NCBI GenBank assembly: GCA_039026915.1
Contig: JBCCLJ010000003.1
Coordinates: 1-64,000 of the forward strand
Direction of reading: 5' to 3'
Origin: JBCCLJ01 sp039026915
GTDB lineage: Bacteria > Acidobacteriota > Thermoanaerobaculia > Multivoradales > Multivoraceae
Length of the DNA: 64,000 bases
Made by a program: the position numbers and the translations under genes. This document shows, piece after piece, positions 17,578 to 25,961 of this stretch; position 1 is the first letter of the stretch; every line of letters begins with the position of its first letter. The notes under the pieces are model-generated. The model was not told where the DNA came from. It made no database searches and saw only the letters and a program-made list of their open reading frames with translations.

Positions 17578-18020
17578 CCGCGGCCGTGGACCGGTTTCAG
17601 ACGCGGAGGCGCATCGAGTTCTCCGACACGGACCTCGCCGGCATCGTTCATTTCTCGCGCTTCTACGTCTTCATGGAGTCGGCCGAGCACGAGTTCCTGC
17701 GCTCGATTGGCACCAGCGTTCACACGGAGATCGACGGGCATCAGATCGGCTGGCCGCGCCTGTCGGCGAGCTGTGATTTCTTTCGCCCGGTCCGCTTCGA
17801 AGACTGGTTGGATCTCGAAGTGCTCGTCGAGCGCAAGGGAACGAAGTCGATGACGTACCGCGTCTTCTTTCGCCACGACGACGATCTCGTAGCCCGCGGT
17901 CGTATCGCCAGCGCCTGCTGTGTGCTGCAGGCCGGCGAGCGGCCCAGGGCCATCGCCATTCCGGCGCAGATCGCCGACCGCTTCGAGCAGTGTCCGGCGG
18001 AAGACTTGAAACTCCGGTAG
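17574..18020 (+). CDS. Acyl-CoA thioesterase, YbgC/4-hydroxybenzoyl-CoA type
   Basis: A 148-residue hotdog-fold protein. The motif FSDTDLAGIVHFSRF near residues 16-30 is the YbgC-type active site, with the aspartate expected to activate water, and YVFMESAEHEFL begins the long central helix. Length is normal for the family. The TTG start overlaps the glycosyltransferase stop by four bases, implying translational coupling. YbgC normally sits with tol-pal genes, which are not present here; the neighbours are a lipoprotein-type ABC exporter and a glycosyltransferase, so a role in envelope lipid or acyl transfer is a reasonable guess. Confidence 0.85.
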   Translation: MTAAVDRFQTRRRIEFSDTDLAGIVHFSRFYVFMESAEHEFLRSIGTSVHTEIDGHQIGWPRLSASCDFFRPVRFEDWLDLEVLVERKGTKSMTYRVFFRHDDDLVARGRIASACCVLQAGERPRAIAIPAQIADRFEQCPAEDLKLR

Positions 18021-18044
18021 GTTCAGATCGCAGAGGAGATCGGC

Positions 18045-18740
18045 GTGAGCGAGAAGAGTAGTGGCGACGAAAGAGGGCGTCTCGAGGTCGAGGCCCTGTG
18101 TAAGGACTATGAGACCGGGCACAGCCCACTGACGGTGCTCGACGGCCTCGATCTGCGGCTCGAGGCCGGCGATGCCCTGGCTGTCACCGGGCCTTCGGGC
18201 TGCGGCAAGAGCACTCTGCTGCACATTCTCGGCACGCTCGAGCCGCCGACCTCGGGTGCGGTGCGCATTGACGGTGTCGACCCTTTTGCGCTCCCTGAAG
18301 CCGAGCTCGCTTCCTTCCGCGGGCGCGAAGTGGGGTTTGTCTTTCAGGACCATCACTTGCTGCCGCAGTTCAACGTCCTGCAGAACGTCACGCTGCCGAC
18401 CCTGGCCGTCGGCGGCAACGAAACGGACGACCGCGCGCGAGAGCTGTTGGCAGCGGTCGGTCTCGAGGAGCGGCTGACGCATCGTCCCGCGCAGCTGTCC
18501 GGCGGCGAGCGTCAGCGCGTTGCGATTGCGCGGGCGCTGATCAATCGTCCGAGCCTCTTGCTCTGCGATGAGCCCACCGGCAACCTCGATCCGAAGACCG
18601 CAGAGGTCGTCGCCGACCTGCTCTTCGACTTGCAGGCGCGGGAACGGCGCACCATGGTCGTCGTCACTCACAGCGAAGAGCTCGCGGAGAGATTCGAGAA
18701 CCGACTGCGGCTCGGCGTCGTTGCAGGAGTGGCGTCGTGA
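18045..18740 (+). CDS. LolD/MacB-type ABC transporter ATP-binding protein
   Basis: A 231-residue ATPase with Walker A GPSGCGKST at 49-57, a Q-loop in VFQDHHLLPQ, signature LSGGE at 151-155 and Walker B LLLCDEP. The overall pattern, including the short spacing and GNLDPKT after Walker B, is that of the LolD/MacB/FtsE group that partners with FtsX-type permeases. The GTG start has a GGAG element upstream. Its stop overlaps the permease start by 4 bases (GTGA), so the two almost certainly form one complex that moves a lipid, lipoprotein or peptide out of the inner membrane. Confidence 0.92.
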   Translation: MSEKSSGDERGRLEVEALCKDYETGHSPLTVLDGLDLRLEAGDALAVTGPSGCGKSTLLHILGTLEPPTSGAVRIDGVDPFALPEAELASFRGREVGFVFQDHHLLPQFNVLQNVTLPTLAVGGNETDDRARELLAAVGLEERLTHRPAQLSGGERQRVAIARALINRPSLLLCDEPTGNLDPKTAEVVADLLFDLQARERRTMVVVTHSEELAERFENRLRLGVVAGVAS

Positions 18741-21700
18741 TCGAGAGCCTGCGTTACTACTCGAAGACGAACTTCGCCGTCGTTTTGGCGGCCGCGGTGA
18801 CGACGGCGGTGCTGACCGGAGCGCTGCTCGTCGGAGACTCGATGCGGGGAAGCCTTCGTGATCTGACACTGCAGCGGCTTGGCGCGATCGATCAAGCGCT
18901 GCTGAGCGACGGCTTCTTTCGCGAGGAGCTGGCGCAGGATGTGGCCGCGCGAGCTGAGTTCCAGCGGTCCTACGATGGCCTTTCTTCGCTCCTGCTGCTG
19001 CAGGGAGCCGTGCTCGCACCCGACACCAAGACCCGCGCTGGCAGCGTAGGAATCCAAGGCGTCGGACCCGACTTCGCCTCGCTCTTTCCCGAAACCGAGC
19101 TGCTTCTCGAACGACAGGCTCAGCAGCGATTCTCCTCGGTCGTCATCAACGAGTCGCTGCGCGCCGAGCTGGGAGTCGAGGTCGGCGATCCGCTCGTCTT
19201 GAGCCTCGCCCGCCCGAGCGAGGTGCCCCGAGAGATGCTCATGGGGTCGACCGATCCCGCGGACGTAGTGCAGACCGTTCGACTCGAAGTGACTCAGGTG
19301 CTTCCCAATCAGGGCGTGGGCCGTTTCTCGGTCGTGCCGCACCAGGATCTTCCGCAGCTCGCCTTCGTCGATCTGGAAGTGCTGCAGCGCGCGCTCGGGC
19401 AGCGCGAGCGGGTCAATGCACTCGTCGCGAGTCGCAGCGCCGAAGACCCAGAGTCGCTCGCCGACGTCGATACCCTCGAGCGCGCCGTTCTCGACAGCGT
19501 CGTCGTCGAGGACTTTGGCCTGGAGATGGAGCCGATCGACGAAGGGCGGGGACTCAACGTTTCGAGTCGCGAGATCGTCCTGAGACCGCATCTCGTGGAG
19601 GCCGTGCTCGAAGCGAGTGAGTCGGTCGGTGCCCGGGCCGTGAAGGTCTCGACCTACCTGGCCAACCGCACGGTGGTCGAGGGACGAGAAGAGACGGCGA
19701 TGCCGTACTCGACGATTGCCGGTCTGGGCGGCGATGATGCTTTCGGCGGTCTGACTCTGTTGGGCGGTGCGCCCGCGCCGTCACTTCAGGATGGAGACAT
19801 CTACCTCAGCGCCTGGGCGGCCGAGGACCTCTCGGCCGAAGTGGGCGACACCGTAGCGATCGATTTCTGGCAGGTCGGGGAGCGCGAAGAGCTCATCGCA
19901 GCGGAGGCGTCGTTCCGTCTCGCCGGGATCGTCGCGATGGAAGGTTGGGCGGCCGATCCGAGCCTGACGCCGGACTTTCCGGGAGTGGCCGACGCCCGCA
20001 ACATGTCCGACTGGGAGCCAACCTTCCCGGTCGATCTCGATCTCATCCGGGACAAGGACGAGGAGTTCTGGGACGACTACCGCGGCACGCCCAAGGCCTT
20101 CGTGACCGAGGCGGACGCGCGCCGACTGTGGACGAGCCGCTTCGGCACTCTCAGTGGACTCCGGCTGACGACGGATCAGGGGGCTGATGCTCTGGCAGCG
20201 GAGCTTCGTGAAGTGCTGCCGCAGCGGCTCGAGCTCCGCGAGTCGGGAATGGCCGTGCAGGCGGTCAAGGCCGAAGGGTTGACCTCGTCGCGCGGCGCGA
20301 CGGATTTCGGCGGCCTGTTCATCGGTTTCAGTTTCTTCCTCATCGTGTCGGCGGCGTTGCTGGTCCTTCTGTTCTTCCGTCTCGGCACCGAGACGCGGGC
20401 GGCTGAGATCGGGCTTCGCCTGGCTGCAGGCTTCCCGGCCAAGGCCGTCCGTCGTGTGCTGCTCGGCGAAGGAGCGCTCCTCGCCGGGATCGGTGGCGTG
20501 CTGGGAGTTCTCGGCTCGCTGGCCTACGCCTCGGCGGTCCTTTGGGCCCTGCAGACCCTCTGGCTCGGCGCCATCGGCACCGCCTTTCTCAATCTTCACG
20601 TCGGCCCGATTTCGCTCGTCGGTGGTTTCCTGGCGGGCTTTCTGATCGCGCTCTTTGCGATCTGGAGGGCTGTGCGCAAGATGGCCGAGCTCCCGGTTCC
20701 CCAGCTCCTGCGAGGGCAGTCGAGCTCGGGAGAGTCTCACGCACGAGCGTCGCGCCGCGCGCGCTGGACCGCCATCGCTTCCGGGTTGGCGGCTGCGGGA
20801 CTCTTCGCCGGGTCGTTCGCCGTGCCGAGCTCGAGTGCCGCACCGCTCTTCATGGGACTCGGCGCGAGCCTCGTCGTTCTCGGACTCGCCCTGCTCTCGC
20901 TGCGCCTGCGCCGTCTCGAGGAGACGAGCGGCTCGAGCCTCGAGAGTCTCGTCGAGATGGCGACGGCCAACACTTCGCTCTTTCCGGGACGGAGTCTCCT
21001 GAGTGCTGCTCTGGTCGCGAGTGCCTGCTTCGTCATCGTCGCGGTCGGCGCCTACGGCCATCGCTTCGGCGAGGAAGTACGGGAACTCGAGTCGGGAGCG
21101 GGTGGCTTCCCGCTGGTGGCCGAGTCGGACGTGCCGATCTACTCGGATCTGGCGACCGAGGACGGTCGCTTCGAGCTGGGCTTCTCGGACGAGGCCTCGG
21201 AGCTGCTGGCCGAGACGGAGGTCGTTCCTTTCCGCGTGCTGCCGGGCGACGACATGAGCTGCCTCAACCTCTATCAGCCCACGGTGCCGCGCCTGCTCGG
21301 TGCGCCCTCCGAGCTGGTCGAACGGGGAGGCTTTGTCTTCCAGCAGCTCGTCGAGACCGAAAAGCCGCCCTGGCAGCTCCTGGAGGAGGAGATCTCCTCG
21401 GAGGACGGCGTCACGACGGTTCCGGCCTTCGGCGACTTCAACTCGGTGATGTGGATTCTCAAGTCGGGGCTCGGCCGCGACGTCGAGATCGAGAACGAAC
21501 GCGGGGAGACGATCCGGCTCAGGATTCAGGGACTGCTTCGCAAGAGCCTCTTCCAGCGCGAGCTTCTGATCTCCGAGGCGCAGCTCCTCGAGCACTTTCC
21601 CAGCCGCTCGGGCTACTCCTACTTCCTGGTGGCTCCGCCCGAGGACGGTGAGGAAGCAGTGGCGCAGGCCATGGAAGAGACGCTCGGCGGCTTCGGCTTC

Positions 21701-22132
21701 GACATCGCCTCGAGTGCCGAGCGCCTGCAGAGCTTCCAGGCGGTCGAGAACACCTACCTCGGCACGTTTCGCATCCTCGGCGGTCTCGGTCTGCTCCTGG
21801 GCACCATCGGACTGGCGGTCATCCTGCTGCGCAACGTGCTCGAACGGCGCTCCGAGCTTGCCGCACTGAGGGCGCTGGGCTTCCGGCGCCGGCGCCTGGC
21901 CCGCCTCGTCTTTCTCGAAAACGGGGTCGTGCTCGTCGCCGGCATGGTGATCGGCACCGTGGCTGCGCTCGTTGCGGTCTTCCCGCATATTTCGGGCGGG
22001 CATGCCCTGGTGCCCTGGGGAGCTCTGGCCGCGACGCTGGTCGTGGTCCTGGCGGTCGGACTCGTCGCCGGCCTGGTCGCGGCGAGGCGCGTCCTGGCGC
22101 TGCCGCTTCTCGAGTCGTTGCGCGCCGAGTAG
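18737..22132 (+). CDS. Large FtsX-type ABC transporter permease
   Basis: An unusually long single-chain permease of 1131 residues. A first helix (about 13-33) is followed by a periplasmic region of nearly 500 residues, a three-helix FtsX block (about 530-650) and two further helices (about 675-720). A second periplasmic region comes next, then a C-terminal FtsX block (about 1010-1120). LolC and LolE are each about 400 residues with four helices, so this protein resembles a fusion of two halves with a bigger first periplasmic domain. It is coupled to the LolD-like ATPase. Export of lipoproteins or lipids is plausible. It is not an ADOP, as it has its own ATPase and lacks the N-terminal extension. 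Confidence 0.87.
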   Translation: MIESLRYYSKTNFAVVLAAAVTTAVLTGALLVGDSMRGSLRDLTLQRLGAIDQALLSDGFFREELAQDVAARAEFQRSYDGLSSLLLLQGAVLAPDTKTRAGSVGIQGVGPDFASLFPETELLLERQAQQRFSSVVINESLRAELGVEVGDPLVLSLARPSEVPREMLMGSTDPADVVQTVRLEVTQVLPNQGVGRFSVVPHQDLPQLAFVDLEVLQRALGQRERVNALVASRSAEDPESLADVDTLERAVLDSVVVEDFGLEMEPIDEGRGLNVSSREIVLRPHLVEAVLEASESVGARAVKVSTYLANRTVVEGREETAMPYSTIAGLGGDDAFGGLTLLGGAPAPSLQDGDIYLSAWAAEDLSAEVGDTVAIDFWQVGEREELIAAEASFRLAGIVAMEGWAADPSLTPDFPGVADARNMSDWEPTFPVDLDLIRDKDEEFWDDYRGTPKAFVTEADARRLWTSRFGTLSGLRLTTDQGADALAAELREVLPQRLELRESGMAVQAVKAEGLTSSRGATDFGGLFIGFSFFLIVSAALLVLLFFRLGTETRAAEIGLRLAAGFPAKAVRRVLLGEGALLAGIGGVLGVLGSLAYASAVLWALQTLWLGAIGTAFLNLHVGPISLVGGFLAGFLIALFAIWRAVRKMAELPVPQLLRGQSSSGESHARASRRARWTAIASGLAAAGLFAGSFAVPSSSAAPLFMGLGASLVVLGLALLSLRLRRLEETSGSSLESLVEMATANTSLFPGRSLLSAALVASACFVIVAVGAYGHRFGEEVRELESGAGGFPLVAESDVPIYSDLATEDGRFELGFSDEASELLAETEVVPFRVLPGDDMSCLNLYQPTVPRLLGAPSELVERGGFVFQQLVETEKPPWQLLEEEISSEDGVTTVPAFGDFNSVMWILKSGLGRDVEIENERGETIRLRIQGLLRKSLFQRELLISEAQLLEHFPSRSGYSYFLVAPPEDGEEAVAQAMEETLGGFGFDIASSAERLQSFQAVENTYLGTFRILGGLGLLLGTIGLAVILLRNVLERRSELAALRALGFRRRRLARLVFLENGVVLVAGMVIGTVAALVAVFPHISGGHALVPWGALAATLVVVLAVGLVAGLVAARRVLALPLLESLRAE

Positions 22133-22157
22133 ACCTCGGCGAGCCGCGGAGCGGAGG

Positions 22158-24599
22158 CTACTTCAGCGTCTCTTCGAACAGCTTGAAAATGCGTCGATAC
22201 TCGTCGAGCCAGCTCGACGGTTCGACGAAGCCGTGACGCTCCACCGGATAGATGGCGATCTCCCAGTCTTCTTTCTCGAGCTCGATCAGCTTCTGTACCA
22301 GTCGTACGCTGTCTTGGAAGTGCACGTTGTCGTCGAGCATTCCCGTCGCGATGAGCAGCGGCTTCCGCAGGCCCTCGGCGAATTCGATGGGCGAGCTTCG
22401 CTCGTAGGCCTCGGGGTCGACTTCGGGCGTGTTCAGGATGTTGGAGGTGTAGGGGTGGTTGTAGTGAGCCCAGTCGGTGACCGGCCTCAGCGCCGCTCCG
22501 GAGGCGAAGAGATCTGGGTCCCGGAACATGGCCATGAAGGTGAGGAAGCCGCCGTAGGAGCCGCCGTAGACGCCGACTCTCTTCGGATCGATGCCGCGGG
22601 TGTCCACCAGCCACTCGACGCCGTCGCGCAGATCCTCGACTTCGGGAGTGCCCATCTGACGATAGATCGCCGTGCGCCAATCGCGCCCGTAGCCGGCTGA
22701 AGCGCGGTAGTCGAGATCGAGCACCACGTATCCCTGCTGAACGAGCAGGCTGTGGAACATGAACTCTCGGAAGTAGCTGCTCCAACCGAGGTGAGCGTTC
22801 TGGAGGTAGCCAGCACCGTGTACGAAGACGACCGTGGGCTTACCCTCCGTCTGGCCGTCGTGGTAGAGGCGGCCGTAGATCGAGCGTTCGACGTGCGATG
22901 AAGGGACCTGGACGGATTCGGGCTCGATCCAGGCATAGTCGGCAAACTCGGCGCTCACCGTGGTCGTCAACTGGGCTACGTCCGCTGTCTCGATCGTCTG
23001 AACGAAGAGCTCCGGCGGCCGCGTCGACTTCGAATGAGTCAGAAGCAGCTTCGACTCGTCGGGCGAGAGCACATAGCTGGTGAGGCCGCCGAGTTCTGTC
23101 AGACGCTCCGGCGTGTGAGGACCTGGGCTCGAGGGCACGCGGTAGACGTCGTAGTGTCCGGGGTGGTCCGGATTGGCGGTGAAGTAGGCCCAGTCGCCGG
23201 TGCGCGTGAGCGTCACCGAGCTGACGACGAATTCACCCTCGGTGAGCTTCGCCAGTCGGGTCTCCGAGCCCGCGAGATCCGCTCGATAGAGCTGCGAGTA
23301 GCCGGACTCCTCGCTGAGGAAGTAGAGGGCCTGCTGGTCGGGGATCCACCCGAGAGTGCGATAGCGCCAGTTCGTCCACGCTTCGTCGCGGACGTGATGC
23401 ACCGGAGTCACTTTGCCCTCGCCGTCGACCGCGACGATCCATCGATCCTTGTTGTCGGTCGAGACCAGCATTCCGGCGAAGAGCGATCCATCGGCGCTCC
23501 AGGCTCCGCCGGAGAACCGCACGTCGCGAGTCTTCGGTTCGGCAGCCTTCGGATCGGAGGCCTTCTCTTCCTCGGTCGCCGCTGAACCTTCGCCCTTGCC
23601 GTCCTTCGGTTTCGCCGCACGCGCCTTGGCTGCTGCCTTGAGCTCGGCCAGCGGATCGTCGGTGATCTGAGGCAGGGCGCCGAGGTCGAGCTCGACAGGC
23701 TCCTGCGCTCCGCTCGCCAGCATCCACAACTGGTCTCCAGTCTGTGGCCCGCCGACCTTGGTGCGGACGTCGTCGACCTCGGTGAAGCCGCTGCTGGTGA
23801 CGTAGCGCGGCATCTTGGTGCGCTGTCCATCGCCGCGGTTCGAGGTGTTGGTCACGAGGAAAAGGTGTTGTGCCGTGGGCGCGAGCAGCTGGGTGCGCAC
23901 GTTGCGACCCTTGCCGAGATAGACGGTGGGCGGCGCCTGTGTCGGGTCGGCGCGTCGCCGCGCCAACGCCCGTTCACGATCGGTGTCGGTGCGCGCCTCG
24001 CGCTCGCGAACCCAGTCGAAGAGGCGACTCTGCTGGTCGCGAAGGTAGTTGGCCTTCGCCAGCTCTTTCTTCCTCTCCACCGCGGGATCGTCGGAGCTCG
24101 AGTGGTGAAAGGGCTGGCTCTCGAGACCGGTTTGCAGATCGCGCACGTACGTTTGTCCGCCGCGTTGGTAAGCGATCGCGCCTCCGTTCAGGAACAGCGG
24201 TGCGCTCTCTCGCTCGCGCGTCCGCGTCAGCTGCCGCAGCGCTCCCGCCTCCTCGAGGAAGAGGTCGCCGTGCCTCACGAAGAGGTGGCGCCGTCCGTCG
24301 CTCGACGTCAGACGACGTGCGGAGCTCGCGATCTGACCTGCTTCGGCGTCGCTCAGGGCCACCGTCCCGCTGCCGTCGAGTGCAATGCGAAAGAGAGTGC
24401 GCTCGGTCGAGCCTTCCTGCTTCTGAGAGAAGTAGACCGCGGCGTCGTCACGGCTCCAGAAGGCCGCCTCGGGCGCGCGTCCGATCCAGTCGGGGTGCGC
24501 CATGATGCGCTCGAGAGTCAGCGGCTCCTGTGCCGGGAGAGTGGCGGCGAGGAGTGCGCCGGCGCCGAGGAGGAGTCTCCGGGGGGTGGGCAAGTTCAT
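22158..24599 (-). CDS. S9-family (DPP IV/acylaminoacyl-type) peptidase, exported
   Basis: An 813-residue serine peptidase with a signal peptide (about 1-24). The N-terminal part (about 30-560) is a beta-propeller that gates the active site. The C-terminal alpha/beta-hydrolase carries GGSYGG with nucleophile Ser681, Asp756 in LDDNVHF and His789 in ERHGF. These spacings (75 and 108 residues) are very close to those of DPP IV (78 and 110). A Lys/Glu/Ala-rich insert of about 40 residues near 320-360 interrupts the propeller. It would cleave proline-containing or other peptides outside the cytoplasm. It is transcribed separately from the upstream TPR gene because a terminator lies between them. 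Confidence 0.9.
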   Translation of the reverse strand: MNLPTPRRLLLGAGALLAATLPAQEPLTLERIMAHPDWIGRAPEAAFWSRDDAAVYFSQKQEGSTERTLFRIALDGSGTVALSDAEAGQIASSARRLTSSDGRRHLFVRHGDLFLEEAGALRQLTRTRERESAPLFLNGGAIAYQRGGQTYVRDLQTGLESQPFHHSSSDDPAVERKKELAKANYLRDQQSRLFDWVREREARTDTDRERALARRRADPTQAPPTVYLGKGRNVRTQLLAPTAQHLFLVTNTSNRGDGQRTKMPRYVTSSGFTEVDDVRTKVGGPQTGDQLWMLASGAQEPVELDLGALPQITDDPLAELKAAAKARAAKPKDGKGEGSAATEEEKASDPKAAEPKTRDVRFSGGAWSADGSLFAGMLVSTDNKDRWIVAVDGEGKVTPVHHVRDEAWTNWRYRTLGWIPDQQALYFLSEESGYSQLYRADLAGSETRLAKLTEGEFVVSSVTLTRTGDWAYFTANPDHPGHYDVYRVPSSPGPHTPERLTELGGLTSYVLSPDESKLLLTHSKSTRPPELFVQTIETADVAQLTTTVSAEFADYAWIEPESVQVPSSHVERSIYGRLYHDGQTEGKPTVVFVHGAGYLQNAHLGWSSYFREFMFHSLLVQQGYVVLDLDYRASAGYGRDWRTAIYRQMGTPEVEDLRDGVEWLVDTRGIDPKRVGVYGGSYGGFLTFMAMFRDPDLFASGAALRPVTDWAHYNHPYTSNILNTPEVDPEAYERSSPIEFAEGLRKPLLIATGMLDDNVHFQDSVRLVQKLIELEKEDWEIAIYPVERHGFVEPSSWLDEYRRIFKLFEETLK

Positions 24600-24621
24600 C
24601 AGCAGCTCCGAAAGTCCTGGA

Positions 24622-24665
24622 GTTCAAATGAAACGAGCCGCCCCTGCTGAGAGCTGGGGCGGCTC
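24622..24665 (-). terminator. Rho-independent terminator of the TPR gene
   Basis: On the minus strand a 10-bp perfect stem, GAGCCGCCCC/GGGGCGGCTC, with an 11-base loop is followed by GTTTCATTTG. It sits between the TPR gene and the S9 peptidase and should end the former's transcript. Confidence 0.72.
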
Positions 24666-24707
24666 GCGGTCTCGGGATCGGCAGACTCTATCGTCTGCTC
24701 GACTCGC

Positions 24708-25718
24708 TCACTCGATGTAGGTCAGCATCTCCTTGGCGGTCGCTGCATCCGGATCGTTCGGCGCCAGTTCGAGGAACTTCTCGAGCTTCTCCTTGGCCCC
24801 GGCATTGTTTCCTTCGCCGATGTAGACGATACCGAGAAGGTAGTTGCCTTTGGCGTGGTTCGGGTCGAGCGTCATGAGCTGCTCGAAGCCCTTCTTCGCC
24901 TCGGCCATGTTGCCGTTGTTGTAGTGACCGGCGGCCTGGTTGAAGATGTTCTTGGCCGCTGCCTCGGGGTTCGCTCCCTGCATCTTGGTGAGAGCCGCTT
25001 GGGCCTTGTCGGCTTGGCCGAGCGCCGAGTAAGACGAGTAGAGGACCTGCTGCATCGAGTCGGGGTCGGCGTCGAGGGCAATGGCTTTCTCGGCGGCTGC
25101 GGCGGCCTTCGTGTGGTCTTCCTTGTCGAGATGGACGCGGGCGAGAGCGGCGTGAGCCATGCCGAGCTCGGCGTCCTTCTCGAGGGCCGCCTCGAAGAGC
25201 ATGATCGCGGTGTCGAGATCTCCCGACTGCGTCGCCTGAACGCCCTTGTTGAACGTTTCGACGGCGCCGCCCTTGGCCGCAGCTTCCGGATCGACGTCCG
25301 CTGCACCGCCGGCTGCCGGCGCTGCGGCCGCGGCTGCCTGGGCCGCCGCCTGCGACTTCATCTCGAAGTTCTTCCGGGTGTCCTGGCGAGCCGTGACCTT
25401 GACACCGTTTACCGAGAAGGTCTGGAAGCCCGGTGCCGAAAAGGTCATCGAGTAGGGCACCGTGGCGTTGGCCAGATGGATCTTGTAGCGGCCCTTCTTG
25501 TTGCTTTCGACGACCTGCTCGAAGCTGGGACGCTCGGGATCCTTGATGGTGATGGTGACGTTGGGTACCGGATCGCCGTTCTCGTCGGTGATCAGGCCGA
25601 ACATTCCTCCGGGGAGCTGAGCGACTGCGGGCGTAGCGAGCAGCCCGACGATCAGCAGGGTGGCGCCGAGAGCGAGCAGTTGAGAGGCTCGCTGCGCGCG
25701 ACGTGCGGGATTCTTCAT
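24708..25718 (-). CDS. Exported TPR protein with carboxypeptidase-regulatory-like domain
   Basis: A 336-residue exported protein. The signal peptide covers about 1-34 (ending AVAQ). A carboxypeptidase-regulatory-like beta sandwich (about 36-120) follows, beginning GLITDENGDPVPNVTITI. An Ala-rich linker (about 123-150) leads to five or more TPR repeats (about 155-330) with the usual A-x3-F-E-x-A-L and W/Y-N-L spacing. The start at 25718 has a strong AGGAGG site 8 bases before the ATG; the frame stays open upstream, but that is not supported. Such proteins often report as induced secreted factors in Acidobacteriota. No catalytic residue is visible; it is probably a scaffold for protein contacts in the periplasm. 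Confidence 0.8.
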   Translation of the reverse strand: MKNPARRAQRASQLLALGATLLIVGLLATPAVAQLPGGMFGLITDENGDPVPNVTITIKDPERPSFEQVVESNKKGRYKIHLANATVPYSMTFSAPGFQTFSVNGVKVTARQDTRKNFEMKSQAAAQAAAAAAPAAGGAADVDPEAAAKGGAVETFNKGVQATQSGDLDTAIMLFEAALEKDAELGMAHAALARVHLDKEDHTKAAAAAEKAIALDADPDSMQQVLYSSYSALGQADKAQAALTKMQGANPEAAAKNIFNQAAGHYNNGNMAEAKKGFEQLMTLDPNHAKGNYLLGIVYIGEGNNAGAKEKLEKFLELAPNDPDAATAKEMLTYIE

Positions 25719-25860
25719 GGGCTTCAACCTCCTGGGCCGTGTTTCGAGAGGGGGCGAGAGCTCTTGCCGTGCCCCGAGGGCGACGATCTCCTTTGCGGAT
25801 CTTCGAAGCGCACGGCGGGCCTCGAGCGGGACAGCGGACTGAGCGGGTTCGCGAGTTCCA

Positions 25861-25866
25861 AATGTA
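25861..25866 (-). promoter_or_regulatory. Possible -10 box for the TPR gene
   Basis: TACATT on the minus strand, in the 241-base divergent gap, would give a leader of about 135 bases. No good -35 was found at the usual distance, so the call is tentative. Nothing else was seen in the rest of the gap except the cca promoter box. Confidence 0.25.
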
Positions 25867-25955
25867 TCAAAGCACCGCAGGAGCGAGGTCAGCTTGCCGA
25901 CGCGGCTCGGGCAGCTCGTCCCGGCGCCCGACAGACAGACGAAACACCCGCTACG

Positions 25956-25961
25956 TACAAT
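25956..25961 (+). promoter_or_regulatory. -10 box suggesting a leaderless cca transcript
   Basis: TACAAT (five of six consensus) ends exactly 7 bases before the ATG at 25969, which would put the first transcribed base on that start codon. No Shine-Dalgarno sequence is present. The box also overlaps the alternative ATG at 25960. Confidence 0.45.

Noticed and set aside
19781..22003. 740-codon open frame on the minus strand
   Set aside because: It lies antisense to the FtsX permease gene. Its product is Arg/Glu/His-rich with no domain, as expected from a high-GC frame opposite a real gene.
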